A DNA stretch of 64,000 nucleotides from SMAG-U1939 sp036376595 (GTDB lineage: Bacteria > Chloroflexota > Ktedonobacteria > Ktedonobacterales > JADMIN01): NCBI GenBank assembly GCA_036376595.1, contig DASVAA010000102.1, positions 32,406 through 96,405 on the forward strand, written 5' to 3'. A model generated the notes under the pieces. The model had not been told where the DNA came from, did no database searches, and saw only the letters and a list, made by a program, of their open reading frames with translations. Shown piece by piece: positions 7,536 to 16,250 of the stretch (positions within the stretch are counted from its first letter, which is position 1; every line of letters starts with the position of its first letter). Position numbers and translations under genes: made by a program.

Positions 7536-7859
7536 GTGACCAACGACCTATCCGATCTGGGGCGATTTTCCGACCCCTCGCTGCTGATCCTCGCCAGCCT
7601 GGCGGGTGGCCCCAAGCACGGCTACGCGATGATCGAGGACATTGCCGCGATGGCCGGCGTGCATCTGGGTCCAGGTACGCTCTACGGCGCCATCGCTCGC
7701 CTGGAGCAGCGCGGGCTGATCGCGCCGCTGCCCGCCGAGGATCGACGCCGCCCGTACGAGATCACCGCGCTGGGCGCTACGGCGCTGCGCGAGCAGCTCG
7801 CCAGCCTGCATGCCTTCGCCACCACGGGCCTGCGCCGGCTCGGCATGGCGTTGGGCTGA
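7536..7859 (+). CDS. PadR family transcriptional regulator
   Basis: A 107-residue winged-helix repressor: LLILASLAGGPKHGYAMIED at the N-terminus, then LGPGTLYGAIARLEQRGLI (recognition helix) and RRRPYEITALGATALREQL (wing). The GTG at 7536 is preferred to the GTG at 7521 because GGAGGGAG sits 5 nt before it. PadR proteins typically repress their own operon and an adjacent membrane or efflux gene. The next gene starts 25 bp downstream and is probably cotranscribed. Confidence 0.9.
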   Translation: MTNDLSDLGRFSDPSLLILASLAGGPKHGYAMIEDIAAMAGVHLGPGTLYGAIARLEQRGLIAPLPAEDRRRPYEITALGATALREQLASLHAFATTGLRRLGMALG

Positions 7860-7884
7860 GAGAAAGGCGAAGGAGATATCCACC

Positions 7885-8844
7885 ATGCAGCCCACAATCA
7901 CCAGCACAACGGCTGCCCGCGCGCCCTGGCTGCTGCGCCTGTATCCGACCGCGTGGCGCGCGCGCTATGGCGAGGAGTTCGCGGCGCTGCTCGACGATTA
8001 CCCCCTGACCCTGTTCAGTCTGCTCGACGTGCTGCTTGGCGCGCTCGACGCCCACATCGCCCCGCTCGATACCGACGGGAGGATCCTGCGCATGCTCCAC
8101 CGCCCGCGGCGCACCGCCATCGTGGTCTTCTGCGCCTACATCGCCTTCGTGCTCGCCGGCATGAGCTACCAGCAGTCCATCGAGGACGACCTGCACACGC
8201 TCAACGGCCCGCACCCCGACATCTCGCTCGCCTATCACGTCGTCTTCTTCGTCGCGCCCCTCTCGCTGCTGGCGATCCTTGCCGGTGGCGCGCCGATCGG
8301 CCTCGTCGCCATCCTGCGCGCGCTGCGCAATCGCCGCTGGGACATCCTGGCGCTGTTCGCCGTGCCGCCGGTTGCGCTGGCGGTCTGGATCGGCTGGACG
8401 CTGGTGATGGTCAACGTCATCGCGCCGGCGAATGCGGGGCAGGCAAACATGCGCCATCCACTCGGCGCGGCGCTGTTCCTCTCGTGGGGTGGGCTCTTCG
8501 TGCTGGCGGCGATTGCCAGCACCGCCGCGGTGAGCATCGCCGTCTCGCGCAGCGACCTCTCACCCACGCTCTATCGCTTCGCGCTCGGCCCAGCGGCGGC
8601 CGCGACGGTCTCTATGCTGGTGATGCTCGGTGCGGTGGTCGCCTGGGGACTGCTCGTGCGTGCCGAGTTTCCCGCCTACATGCTCGGACGCAATGGCCCC
8701 TCCGGCCTGGTCGCCGAGTCGCTGACGTGGCTGGCGCAGGTCGGCGTGATGGCTGTCGCCACGCTCGTGGCCGCCATCGCCTTGATCCGCGCCTATCGCT
8801 CGCCGGCCGATCCGGCCGGGGCCGTTACGCCCGCCGCAGCGTAG
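7885..8844 (+). CDS. Membrane protein of unknown function in the padR operon
   Basis: A 319-residue protein with a soluble N-terminus (LLRLYPTAWRARYGEEF, then LTLFSLLDVLLGALDAHI), a segment commonly found in PadR-linked membrane proteins. About six predicted transmembrane helices follow (VVFCAYIAFVLAGMSYQ, FVAPLSLLAILAGGAP, ALFAVPPVALAVWIGWTL and others). AAGGAGAT lies upstream of the ATG at 7885. No catalytic motif is visible. It is the likely regulated target of PadR. Confidence 0.75.
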   Translation: MQPTITSTTAARAPWLLRLYPTAWRARYGEEFAALLDDYPLTLFSLLDVLLGALDAHIAPLDTDGRILRMLHRPRRTAIVVFCAYIAFVLAGMSYQQSIEDDLHTLNGPHPDISLAYHVVFFVAPLSLLAILAGGAPIGLVAILRALRNRRWDILALFAVPPVALAVWIGWTLVMVNVIAPANAGQANMRHPLGAALFLSWGGLFVLAAIASTAAVSIAVSRSDLSPTLYRFALGPAAAATVSMLVMLGAVVAWGLLVRAEFPAYMLGRNGPSGLVAESLTWLAQVGVMAVATLVAAIALIRAYRSPADPAGAVTPAAA

Positions 8845-8857
8845 GAGGGGGCGGAGA

Positions 8858-8887
8858 ACGCGAAGTTCCGCGAAGTGCGCGAAGTCG
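8858..8887. repeat. Family D repeat (CGCGAAGT units)
   Basis: Three degenerate CGCGAAGT-type units in the spacer between the padR operon and the VanZ-like gene, same family as 9566-9605. Confidence 0.55.
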
Positions 8888-9089
8888 AATACGGCGCCGC
8901 TCGCTCTATCCGTCAGTCAACCGTGTAATGTGTTTGCACGCCCACACGCACCTGAGTGCGCCCCACGTGCGCCGAGCCAGAGCCGATCTCAGGCACTCTC
9001 ACCCGTGACGGCCCGGATACCCGTCAGGCATGCTGTGGCCGTGAGGCTGAGCCAAATCTGGCGCGTCCACCGTTTGGGAGGAGACGACA

Positions 9090-9614
9090 ATGGCCGGAAC
9101 TTCAGGGACCGATCCGCGTGGCGCGCGGCCAGCGCCGCTGCGCGACATGCGCGTGCTGATCGTGCTCGGCGCGGTCGCGGCGGCTGCCGTGCTCGTCCTG
9201 TTCCCCTTCGATTGGCTGGGCGATGTCTGGCCGGCCTACGCCAGCGTCTTCGACGTCGTCTTCGCCACGTCGCTCTCTCACTTGATCGGCCACGCGACGC
9301 TCTTCTTCCTCTGCGGCTGCCTGGTGCTAATCGCGCTGCCGGGCCTGCGGTCGCATCCCCTGCGCTATCTGGGCGTGATGCTGCTCGGCGCGCTCGCGCA
9401 GGAGGCGATCCAGAGCCTCTTCAAGCTGCAGCTCCCGACCGTCTGGGATGGCCGCGACCTCTTGCTCGACCTCACCGGCATCGTCGCCGCGTACCTTGTG
9501 CTGCTGCTGCTCGCTCGCGGCGCTGCAAAGCCGGCAGTGCAGGGTAGCGGGCCAGAGAGATTTCAACGCGAAGGACGCGAAGGACACGCGAAGGACGCGA
9601 AGTCAGAGATGTGA
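9090..9614 (+). CDS. VanZ-like membrane protein
   Basis: A 174-residue protein with four predicted helices: VLIVLGAVAAAAVLVLFPF, GHATLFFLCGCLVLIAL, YLGVMLLGALAQEAIQSLF and LLLDLTGIVAAYLVLLLLA. The arrangement of an H in helix 2, AQEAIQ in helix 3 and DLLLDLTGI in helix 4 is the VanZ-like pattern; function in this lineage is unknown. GGAGGAGACGACA precedes the ATG. The last ~15 residues (REGREGHAKDAKSEM) are translated family D repeat, so the natural C-terminus was probably shorter. Confidence 0.7.
   Translation: MAGTSGTDPRGARPAPLRDMRVLIVLGAVAAAAVLVLFPFDWLGDVWPAYASVFDVVFATSLSHLIGHATLFFLCGCLVLIALPGLRSHPLRYLGVMLLGALAQEAIQSLFKLQLPTVWDGRDLLLDLTGIVAAYLVLLLLARGAAKPAVQGSGPERFQREGREGHAKDAKSEM
9566..9605. 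repeat. Family D repeat overlapping the end of the VanZ-like gene
   Basis: Tandem GCGAAGGAC units (CGCGAAGGACGCGAAGGACA...). A reverse-strand counterpart (ACTTCGCGTCCTTCTCGTTC) lies about 70 bp further on near 9671-9690. Confidence 0.75.
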
Positions 9615-9715
9615 CGGGAGAAGCATTCGCGCTCAATCAACCGTTCAATCTCCCTCGTCTTCACGCTTACTTCGCGTCCTTCTCGTTCCCCGTCTCTCGA
9701 TGAAGGCGACACGAC

Positions 9716-12451
9716 ATGAAGCTCGGCATGTACTGGCGTTACGCCACCCGCTCGCTCGCGCGCGGCGGCCAGCGGACCGTCTTCGCCATCTTCTGCGTGG
9801 CGGTCGGCGTGCTGGTGATCGTCGCGCTGCAGCTCGTGGGCAATATGGTCGCCGGCTCGATCACCGGCAACATCCGCGCGTTCAACGGCGGCGACATCGC
9901 CGTGCATACCGAGTACCACGACCTCAACCGGCTCCAGCTCGCCTACTTTGACGCTCTCAAGGCCCAGGGCCGCATCACGGCCTACAGTCCCTCGGGCGGC
10001 GACTGCGCTACCGCCGACACACCCGCCGGCCCCAATCAGCGCGTGTGCATTGATACCGTCGATCCCGCGACGTTCCCGCTGGGCGGTGGCCTGCACTGGT
10101 TGACGCCGGCCAACGGCTCGCTGCCCGCGCTGCTGGCGGGCGAGAGCGCCGTCGCCACGCAGGCGCTGGCGCAGCAGCTCCACGTCGGCGTCGGCGATCA
10201 GCTCACCTTCAGCACCGACGGCGGCCGCAAGGGCACGCTCACCATCACCGGCATTGTCGCCAACAGCGGCTTCCTCGAAGCGCGGCCCGACCTGCTGGTG
10301 GCCGACGCGACCTACACCGCGCTGCCCAATCTGACCGGCGCGCCCGAAGGCTACACCTGGGTGTGGGTCAACGTCCCCGGCCACGACCCCGCGGCCGCCG
10401 CCAGCGTGGCGAACGCGATCGGCAAGCAGTTCCCGCTGACGACGGCGATCACCGTGCAGCAGGAGGCGCAGGAAGCGCACGACGAGATCGCGGCTGTCGA
10501 GAACTTCCTCTCGGTGGTGGGGCTGCTGGCGCTGCTGATCGGCGGCGTGGGGATCGTCAACACGATGCAGGTGCTGCTGCGGCGCCGGCTGCTCGAAATC
10601 GCGATGCTCAAGACGCAGGGCTTTCGTCGCCGCGACCTGCTGGTGATGTTCGGGCTGGAGGCGGCGCTGCTGGGCCTGGGCGGCGGCGTACTGGGCGCGG
10701 CTGGCGGCATCGGCATGAGCTTCGTGGTCAAGGCGCTGCTCGACCGTGCCTTCTTCCTCACCGAGCTGGCGGTGATTGACCCGCCAATCGTCATCGCGGG
10801 GGTCGGCATCGGCATTGCCACCACGCTGATCTTCGGCCTGATGCCGATCTTGCAGACCAGTGCGGTGCGGCCGCTGGCGGTGCTGCGCGAGTCGCAGGAG
10901 TCGCGTGGGTGGCGCGCGGCGCTCTCGACGGCGCTGCTGCTGGCGCTGCTAGGCTTCCTCTTCTTCCTGCTGGCGACGGCGATCCTGGGCAATGCGCTGC
11001 TGGCGGCGGGGGTCGTGGCGGGTGCCGGGCTGCTACTGATCCTGGCGACGTTCCTCTTCGCCGGGCTGGCGTGGCTGATCAGCGTGCTGCCGGTGCTGGA
11101 TCGCCTGCGCTGGTGGTACGCGCTGCTGATCGCCGTCGGCCTCGCGCTCTCGGCGGCGCTGATCCGGCTCTCGCCGGGCTTTGGCGTGCTGGTGTTGGCG
11201 CTGGTGCTCGCCGGCCTGCTGGTGGTGCTGTTGCCGCGTCCCGCCAAGTCGGGCGTGCGGCTGGCGCTGCGCAACATCGGCCGCGCCCGCCTGCGCAGCG
11301 CGACGACGCTGGTGGCGCTCTTTGCCGGCGTCTTCGCCATCGGCGTGGGCGTGGCGCTGGGCCAGGGGCTAACAGAGTCCTTCACAAAGCTGGTCGTCAG
11401 CCTCCCCAGGGCCAGCGCGTACGTCATCGCCCCCGCCGCCGACGCGCCGATCGTCGCACGGCAGCTCGCCGGCGCGCCCGGCCTCACCGGCCAGCAGGTC
11501 AACATCGCCGCGCCCGACCGCATCGTGTCCGTCAACGGCGTGCCGCTGGCGAAGCTGCTGCCGCCCGGCGAAAGCTCCGGCGACATCACCAGCCAGCTCG
11601 GCGTGACGGTCAGCGGCGTCGAGGGCTACGACCTGGCGAACGGGCAGATCCCCAAGGTGACGATGGAGCAGGGCACGCACGACAGCGGGCTGGGGCGCAA
11701 CCTCACGCAGACCGACGCGACCACCGCCAACGCGCTCTTCCCGCCCAACTACAGTCAGGCGCCGCTGAATCTCAAGCTCGGCGGTACGCTCACCGTCGCG
11801 GCGCTCAACGGCCCGGCGACGGTCAGGCTGCGGGTCGCCGGCTTCTACAGCGCGCCGGTGGTCTCGTCGCTGGAGCCGGTGATCGCCGATGTCCACGTGG
11901 TGCATGCGCTCAGCGACGCCCCGCTCTACATCTACGCGCTCAACCTCGACCCGACGCAGGAGGATCGCGTGCTCGGTGCCGTCAAGCAGGCCGCGCCGGA
12001 TGTCGTCACCGTCGGCATCAGCTCGCTGCTGAACGAGATTGATTCGCTGCTCGCCAATGTCGCGCAGCTCATCGAGAGTGTGGCCGCGCTGGCGCTGCTG
12101 GCAGGACTGATCATGATCGCCAACACCGTCGCCCTGGCGATGCTGGAGCGGCGGCGCGAGATCGGCGTGCTCAAGGCGCTGGGCTACACCAGTCGCGGCG
12201 TGCTCGCCACGGTGCTGCTGGAGAACGCCGCGCTCGCCGCGGCGAGTGCCTTCCTGGCAATGTTGCTGGTCACCGCGATCACCTTCGGGCTGGGCAGCTT
12301 GGTCTTCAAACACTTCGCCTCCGGCGGAGTCACGCCGGCGCAGGTCCTTGCGCTGGTGGTCGGCACCGCCGCCCTCGCCAGCCTCGTCGCCGGCGCGGTC
12401 GCGTGGGGATCCACGCGCGTCCGCCCGATGACGGTGCTGCGCTACGAATGA
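9716..12451 (+). CDS. FtsX/MacB-type ABC transporter permease, large two-module form
   Basis: 911 residues with the DUF214/LolC-like double layout. Order: TM1 (FAIFCVAVGVLVIVALQLV), periplasmic MacB-PCD domain (~60-260), FtsX domain (FLSVVGLLALLIGGVGIVN, ~265-400), a central block of short helices, a second periplasmic domain (~540-770), and a second FtsX domain (IANTVALAMLERRREIGVL to the end). Each FtsX unit carries the ATPase-coupling sequence RRREIGVLKALGY or RRLLEIAMLKTQGF. Such permeases act in lipid, lipoprotein or peptide extrusion. The ATPase gene starts 31 bp later. Confidence 0.88.
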   Translation: MKLGMYWRYATRSLARGGQRTVFAIFCVAVGVLVIVALQLVGNMVAGSITGNIRAFNGGDIAVHTEYHDLNRLQLAYFDALKAQGRITAYSPSGGDCATADTPAGPNQRVCIDTVDPATFPLGGGLHWLTPANGSLPALLAGESAVATQALAQQLHVGVGDQLTFSTDGGRKGTLTITGIVANSGFLEARPDLLVADATYTALPNLTGAPEGYTWVWVNVPGHDPAAAASVANAIGKQFPLTTAITVQQEAQEAHDEIAAVENFLSVVGLLALLIGGVGIVNTMQVLLRRRLLEIAMLKTQGFRRRDLLVMFGLEAALLGLGGGVLGAAGGIGMSFVVKALLDRAFFLTELAVIDPPIVIAGVGIGIATTLIFGLMPILQTSAVRPLAVLRESQESRGWRAALSTALLLALLGFLFFLLATAILGNALLAAGVVAGAGLLLILATFLFAGLAWLISVLPVLDRLRWWYALLIAVGLALSAALIRLSPGFGVLVLALVLAGLLVVLLPRPAKSGVRLALRNIGRARLRSATTLVALFAGVFAIGVGVALGQGLTESFTKLVVSLPRASAYVIAPAADAPIVARQLAGAPGLTGQQVNIAAPDRIVSVNGVPLAKLLPPGESSGDITSQLGVTVSGVEGYDLANGQIPKVTMEQGTHDSGLGRNLTQTDATTANALFPPNYSQAPLNLKLGGTLTVAALNGPATVRLRVAGFYSAPVVSSLEPVIADVHVVHALSDAPLYIYALNLDPTQEDRVLGAVKQAAPDVVTVGISSLLNEIDSLLANVAQLIESVAALALLAGLIMIANTVALAMLERRREIGVLKALGYTSRGVLATVLLENAALAAASAFLAMLLVTAITFGLGSLVFKHFASGGVTPAQVLALVVGTAALASLVAGAVAWGSTRVRPMTVLRYE

Positions 12452-12482
12452 CCGATACAGCATGAAAGGAGCGAATAGCTTC

Positions 12483-13481
12483 ATGACTGGAGTGATGCGC
12501 GGTCCAGCGTCGCGCTCTGGCACCGCCGCCGGGCGGGCCGACGAGGCCGTCTTAGCCCTGCGCGGCCTCAGCAAGCGCTACGGCGAGCGATTGGCTGTAG
12601 ACGACCTGGCCCTCGATGTCCAGCGCGGCGAGATCTTCGGCTTCCTCGGCCCCAACGGCGCCGGCAAGACGACCACCATTCGCATGTGCCTGGGCCTGAT
12701 CGCGCCGACCGCCGGCTCTGTCGAGATTCTCGGCGTAGATGTCGCGCGCTACGGGCCGCGTATCCTGCCACGGGTCGGTGCGCTGGTCGAGCAGCCGGCG
12801 CTGTATCCGTATCTGTCGGGGCGCAACAACCTGCGCGCCGTCGGCGATGCGCTGGGTGGCGCCTCCACTGCGCGCATTGACGCCGTGCTGGACCTGGTGG
12901 CGCTGCGCGACCGGGCCGGCGACCGCGTGAAGACCTACTCGCTGGGTATGCGCCAGCGTCTGGGAGTCGCCATCGCACTGCTGCAGGGCCCCGACCTGCT
13001 GATTCTGGACGAGCCGGCCAACGGGCTGGACCCCGCGGGGATCGTCGAGATGCGCGATCTGCTGCGCCGCCTGGCTGGCGAGGGGAAGACGGTCTTCGTC
13101 TCCAGCCACGTGCTGGCCGAGGTGCAGCAGATCTGCACGCGCGTGGCGATCATCAATCACGGCCGGCTGGTGGTCGAGTCGAGCGTCGCGGAGCTGACCG
13201 GCGGCCACGGCGAATTCGTGGTGGCGATCGACCGTCCCCGCGAGGCGCTGGCGCTCGTCCAGGCGCAGCCGTGGGGCGAGAGCGCATCTCTGGATGCCGA
13301 AAATCGCCTCGTCACGCCCGCGCCCAACGCCGAGGCCGGCGAGCTGAATCTGTTCCTCGTGCGGGCCGGCTTCGTCCCCGGCGCCATCACGCCGCGCGTG
13401 CAGGACCTCGAAGACATCTTCCTGCGCCTGACGGGACCGGCGCGTGACACGACGGCCACGACGGCGGGAGGTGCACGATGA
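12483..13481 (+). CDS. ABC transporter ATP-binding protein
   Basis: A 332-residue ATPase with Walker A GPNGAGKTTT, signature YSLGMRQRLGVA, Walker B LLILDEPANGLDP and switch SSHVLAE. About 80 C-terminal residues beyond the ATPase fold resemble the CcmA/DrrA group that partners ABC-2 permeases. ATG 12483 follows AAAGGAG by 12 nt; an in-frame ATG at 12462 is possible but lacks a ribosome-binding site. It overlaps the next gene by 4 bp (ATGA), implying translational coupling. Confidence 0.9.
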   Translation: MTGVMRGPASRSGTAAGRADEAVLALRGLSKRYGERLAVDDLALDVQRGEIFGFLGPNGAGKTTTIRMCLGLIAPTAGSVEILGVDVARYGPRILPRVGALVEQPALYPYLSGRNNLRAVGDALGGASTARIDAVLDLVALRDRAGDRVKTYSLGMRQRLGVAIALLQGPDLLILDEPANGLDPAGIVEMRDLLRRLAGEGKTVFVSSHVLAEVQQICTRVAIINHGRLVVESSVAELTGGHGEFVVAIDRPREALALVQAQPWGESASLDAENRLVTPAPNAEAGELNLFLVRAGFVPGAITPRVQDLEDIFLRLTGPARDTTATTAGGAR

Positions 13482-14437
13482 GCGCCTCGGTTGCCCCCGC
13501 CGTCCCGGTATCGGTCTCGGCCGGTGTCGCGCGGCCGCGCTTTCTGATTTTGCTGCGCGGCGAGCTGTTCAAGATCGCCCATCTGCGCATCACCTGGGTG
13601 ATGTCGGCGATCTTCACCCTGCTCGTCGTCGGCTCGCAATTGCTGCTGGTGAGCGGCCAGAACACGCAGAGCGATCTCCAGAGCAACCCGCTCGGCTCCT
13701 TCTACAACCTGATGGAGGGCGATCTCTCCATCGTGCGCATCTTCAGCGGCACCTTCCTGCTGATTCTGACGGCGCACGTGATCGGCCTCGAATACCAGCA
13801 GGGGACGATCCGTATCCTGCTGGGGCGCGGCGTGGGGCGCCTGCAACTGCTGGGCGCCAAGGTGCTGGCGGTGCTGCTGGCCGGCCTGGGCATCATCGCC
13901 TTCGAGATGCTGATCGAGGCGCTCTTCGGCTTCGGGCTGGTGGCGGCGTTTGGGGGCAATCACCATCCGGCGCGCGTGCTCGGCGCGGAATACTGGATGG
14001 ACGTGCGCTTCTACGTGCTCTGCGTGCTGATCAACGCCGTGGCGACGCTGCTGCTGGGCGTCGCGGCCTCGGTGGCGGGGCGCTCGCTGGCGTTCGGCTT
14101 GGCCGTCGGGTTGAGCTGGTTCTTCGTGGATAATCTCGCCACGCTGCCGCTGTCGATCATGGCGCGCTTCACCCACAGCGATCTCTGGCTCAAGCTCTCG
14201 GGCCTGCTGCTGGGGCCGGTGCTCAACCGCCTGCCCGACGAGATCGCGCCGCCGTACCACGTGACGGTGGCGGGGCCGCACGGACCCACGACCATCACGC
14301 AGGCGGTCTCCGGCTTCGGCATCCTGCCACTGGTCACGGTGCCGGGGTCACACGCGCTGCTGGTGATCCTCGTCTACTCGCTCGTCTTCGCGACCATTGC
14401 GGTCGTGCTGACGCGGCGGCGCGAGGTGCTGGAGTAG
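13478..14437 (+). CDS. ABC-2 type transporter permease
   Basis: A 319-residue membrane protein with six predicted helices: one near residue 40 (ITWVMSAIFTLLVVGSQLL), a luminal loop, then FSGTFLLILTAHVIGLEYQQGTIR, the classic ABC-2 segment with the EYQQGTIRILL cytoplasmic motif, and further helices to ILVYSLVFATIAVVLTRRR. It pairs with the ATPase whose stop overlaps its start. Substrate unknown. The same ATPase may also serve the FtsX-type permease upstream, which is an unusual mixture. Confidence 0.85.
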   Translation: MSASVAPAVPVSVSAGVARPRFLILLRGELFKIAHLRITWVMSAIFTLLVVGSQLLLVSGQNTQSDLQSNPLGSFYNLMEGDLSIVRIFSGTFLLILTAHVIGLEYQQGTIRILLGRGVGRLQLLGAKVLAVLLAGLGIIAFEMLIEALFGFGLVAAFGGNHHPARVLGAEYWMDVRFYVLCVLINAVATLLLGVAASVAGRSLAFGLAVGLSWFFVDNLATLPLSIMARFTHSDLWLKLSGLLLGPVLNRLPDEIAPPYHVTVAGPHGPTTITQAVSGFGILPLVTVPGSHALLVILVYSLVFATIAVVLTRRREVLE

Positions 14438-14534
14438 CGCGTAGCGGGCGTATGGGAAGGCGGAATCACGCCGCAACCGCACCCGCGACCAAGTTGCGAC
14501 ACATTCCGCGCTCCCGTGCGCTACCATTCACATC

Positions 14535-14602
14535 GGGGCGTCCGCTGGGCGCCTGTCTCCCCTCTCCGCGCAGGGAGTGAGAGGGGCCGGGGGTAGGTAA
14601 AG
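14535..14602. repeat. Diverged family A palindrome followed by a family E element
   Basis: GGGGCGTCCGCTGGGCGCC (14535-14553) is a decayed family A copy. CCCCTCTCCGCGCAGGGAGT...GAGGGGCCGGGGGTAGG (about 14559-14597) is family E, also seen at 53883-53918. Both lie directly upstream of the gene at 14626. Confidence 0.65.
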
Positions 14603-14625
14603 GCCCCCAAAAGGAGATCTATGCC

Positions 14626-15339
14626 ATGCGCAACCGCATCTTGCTTCCCATCGCCGGCGTCGTGCTGCTGCTGGTTGGGCTGGCCGGCGGCATGCTGATC
14701 GGCGGCCACTTCATCGCGCAGGCCGCCGCGCCGCAACACTATACCGTGCGCTCCGATAGCACGCAGGCGAGCAAGTACTGCGCGACCTACGAGCAGGCGC
14801 TTGCCAACGACCTCAAGGTCGCCCCCTCGGCGCTCGAACAGGCCAACATTGACGCCATGACGCAAGTGCTCGATCAGATGGTGAAGGACGGCCAGATCAC
14901 CAAGACCGAGCGCGACCAGATCGTGCCTCTGCTCAAGCAGCTCGGCGTCTCGCCCTGCACGCAGCTCACCAATGGCAAGGCGATCATGCAGTACCTGCAG
15001 GGCAATCCGCTGATCGTGCAGCAGGCGCTAGCGGCCCACGCCGCACTCAACTCCGCCGTCGCCGGGGCGCTGCACATGACGCCCGATGCGCTGAGCACGG
15101 CGCTGGGCAATCACAAGACTGTGGCACAGCTCGCCAAGCAGCAGAGCGTCTCCATTGACGCCGTCAACACGGCCTATCTGCACGCGGCGAAGTCGTTCCT
15201 CGCCCAGGCGGTCAGCTCCGGCATGATCACTCAGGCGCAGGCCGACGGACTGAACAAGACGCTCGCCCAGGCGGTCGCCAAGGGGTCGTACCCGCTGCTC
15301 GACGTCGGCAACCTCGCGTCGCTGGGCCAGGGGCAGTAG
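14626..15339 (+). CDS. Membrane-anchored extracytoplasmic helical protein, unknown function
   Basis: A 237-residue protein. A single N-terminal hydrophobic helix (LLPIAGVVLLLVGLAGGMLI) without a clear cleavage site suggests an anchored or exported protein. The remainder is helical and alanine/glutamine rich, with a pattern of short repeats: LEQANIDAMTQVLDQMVKDG, LSTALGNHKTVAQLAKQQSV and GMITQAQADGLNKTL resemble one another. Two cysteines (YCATYEQA and SPCTQL) could form a disulphide. AAAAGGAG precedes the ATG. No known enzyme motif. Confidence 0.7.
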   Translation: MRNRILLPIAGVVLLLVGLAGGMLIGGHFIAQAAAPQHYTVRSDSTQASKYCATYEQALANDLKVAPSALEQANIDAMTQVLDQMVKDGQITKTERDQIVPLLKQLGVSPCTQLTNGKAIMQYLQGNPLIVQQALAAHAALNSAVAGALHMTPDALSTALGNHKTVAQLAKQQSVSIDAVNTAYLHAAKSFLAQAVSSGMITQAQADGLNKTLAQAVAKGSYPLLDVGNLASLGQGQ

Positions 15340-15460
15340 GCGGTATCGGCACCCGGTGGTATGTAGCACGGCTAGTAGCACGGCTATCAGTTGCCTTGCG
15401 TAGCCGCGGCGCTCCGCCGGTCCGCACGCCGCGGCATGGCCGGCAGATCGTTGACTTGCG

Positions 15461-15488
15461 CAACCGCCGCTCAAACAGCGGCGGTTGT
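15461..15488 (+). terminator. Hairpin, probable terminator
   Basis: CAACCGCCGC-TCAAACA-GCGGCGGTTG, a perfect 10-bp stem followed by TCCTGTTTGC. The weak T tract makes it a modest intrinsic terminator for the gene ending at 15339. Confidence 0.5.
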
Positions 15489-15609
15489 CCTGTTTGCTGC
15501 CCCTCTCGCCGCGGCCACCCACTGACGAATTGAAACCGCTTCTTGATTGGCGCCGCGCGTATCGCTATCCTTCATGGGTGTGATCCCTAGTGGCAGTCGC
15601 GAGGTGCTG

Positions 15610-16119
15610 ATGAACAAGACGGATGTGCTGCAACGGATCGACGACGGGTGGCGTCGCCTGACAGACCTGGTCGAGGGGATCGATCCCACCACCTTCGTCC
15701 AGCCGGTCAAGGATGAGTGGTCGCCCAAAGACCACGTGGCGCATGTGGCCGCGTGGGAGGAATACTTGCTCGCGATCCTGGAGAAACGGGACCGGCATCG
15801 GAGCATGGGCGTGGGCGACCTGCGGGGCAAAGAGACCGATGAGATCAACGATGCCGTGTTCCAGACCCGGCGACACCTTGCGCCGGACGAGGTCCGGGCA
15901 TCGCTTGCCGAAACGCACCGCAACGTGCGCGCGGCGATCGAGGCGTTGTCCGACGCGGACCTGCGGCGGCCACGATCCGACTTTCAGCCGGCGGAGCGTG
16001 AAGACGGCGAGACGGGCGACGAGTCGCTCTTGGATGAGATCGAGTGGAACACCTGGGGCCACTACGACAAGCACATCGAGTGGCTCACCGCTCTGATCCC
16101 CAAGTCGCCAGCCCCATGA
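15610..16119 (+). CDS. DinB-like four-helix protein (ClbS/DfsB-related)
   Basis: A 169-residue protein: N-terminal MNKTDVLQRIDDGWRRLTDLV, then EWSPKDHVAHVAAWEEYLL and the C-terminal HYDKHIEWL. The histidines in DHVAHV and YDKHIEW match the metal-site positions of the DinB/DfsB fold. Members include thiol-dependent S-transferases and the colibactin self-resistance hydrolase ClbS; the substrate here is unknown. The ATG at 15610 is the start with family similarity; upstream codons from 15547 do not fit. Confidence 0.8.
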   Translation: MNKTDVLQRIDDGWRRLTDLVEGIDPTTFVQPVKDEWSPKDHVAHVAAWEEYLLAILEKRDRHRSMGVGDLRGKETDEINDAVFQTRRHLAPDEVRASLAETHRNVRAAIEALSDADLRRPRSDFQPAEREDGETGDESLLDEIEWNTWGHYDKHIEWLTALIPKSPAP

Positions 16120-16250
16120 CGATCTCAGAACGGCCAGCGGTGATTGCGAGAGGCAGTTTCGCCATGCGCTCTACACGTCGGGTTGCAGTGGCACAGCGCG
16201 CTGCCGCATCGAATATCTGCGCCACTTCAAGTGGGCGAAACGGAGGAGCA

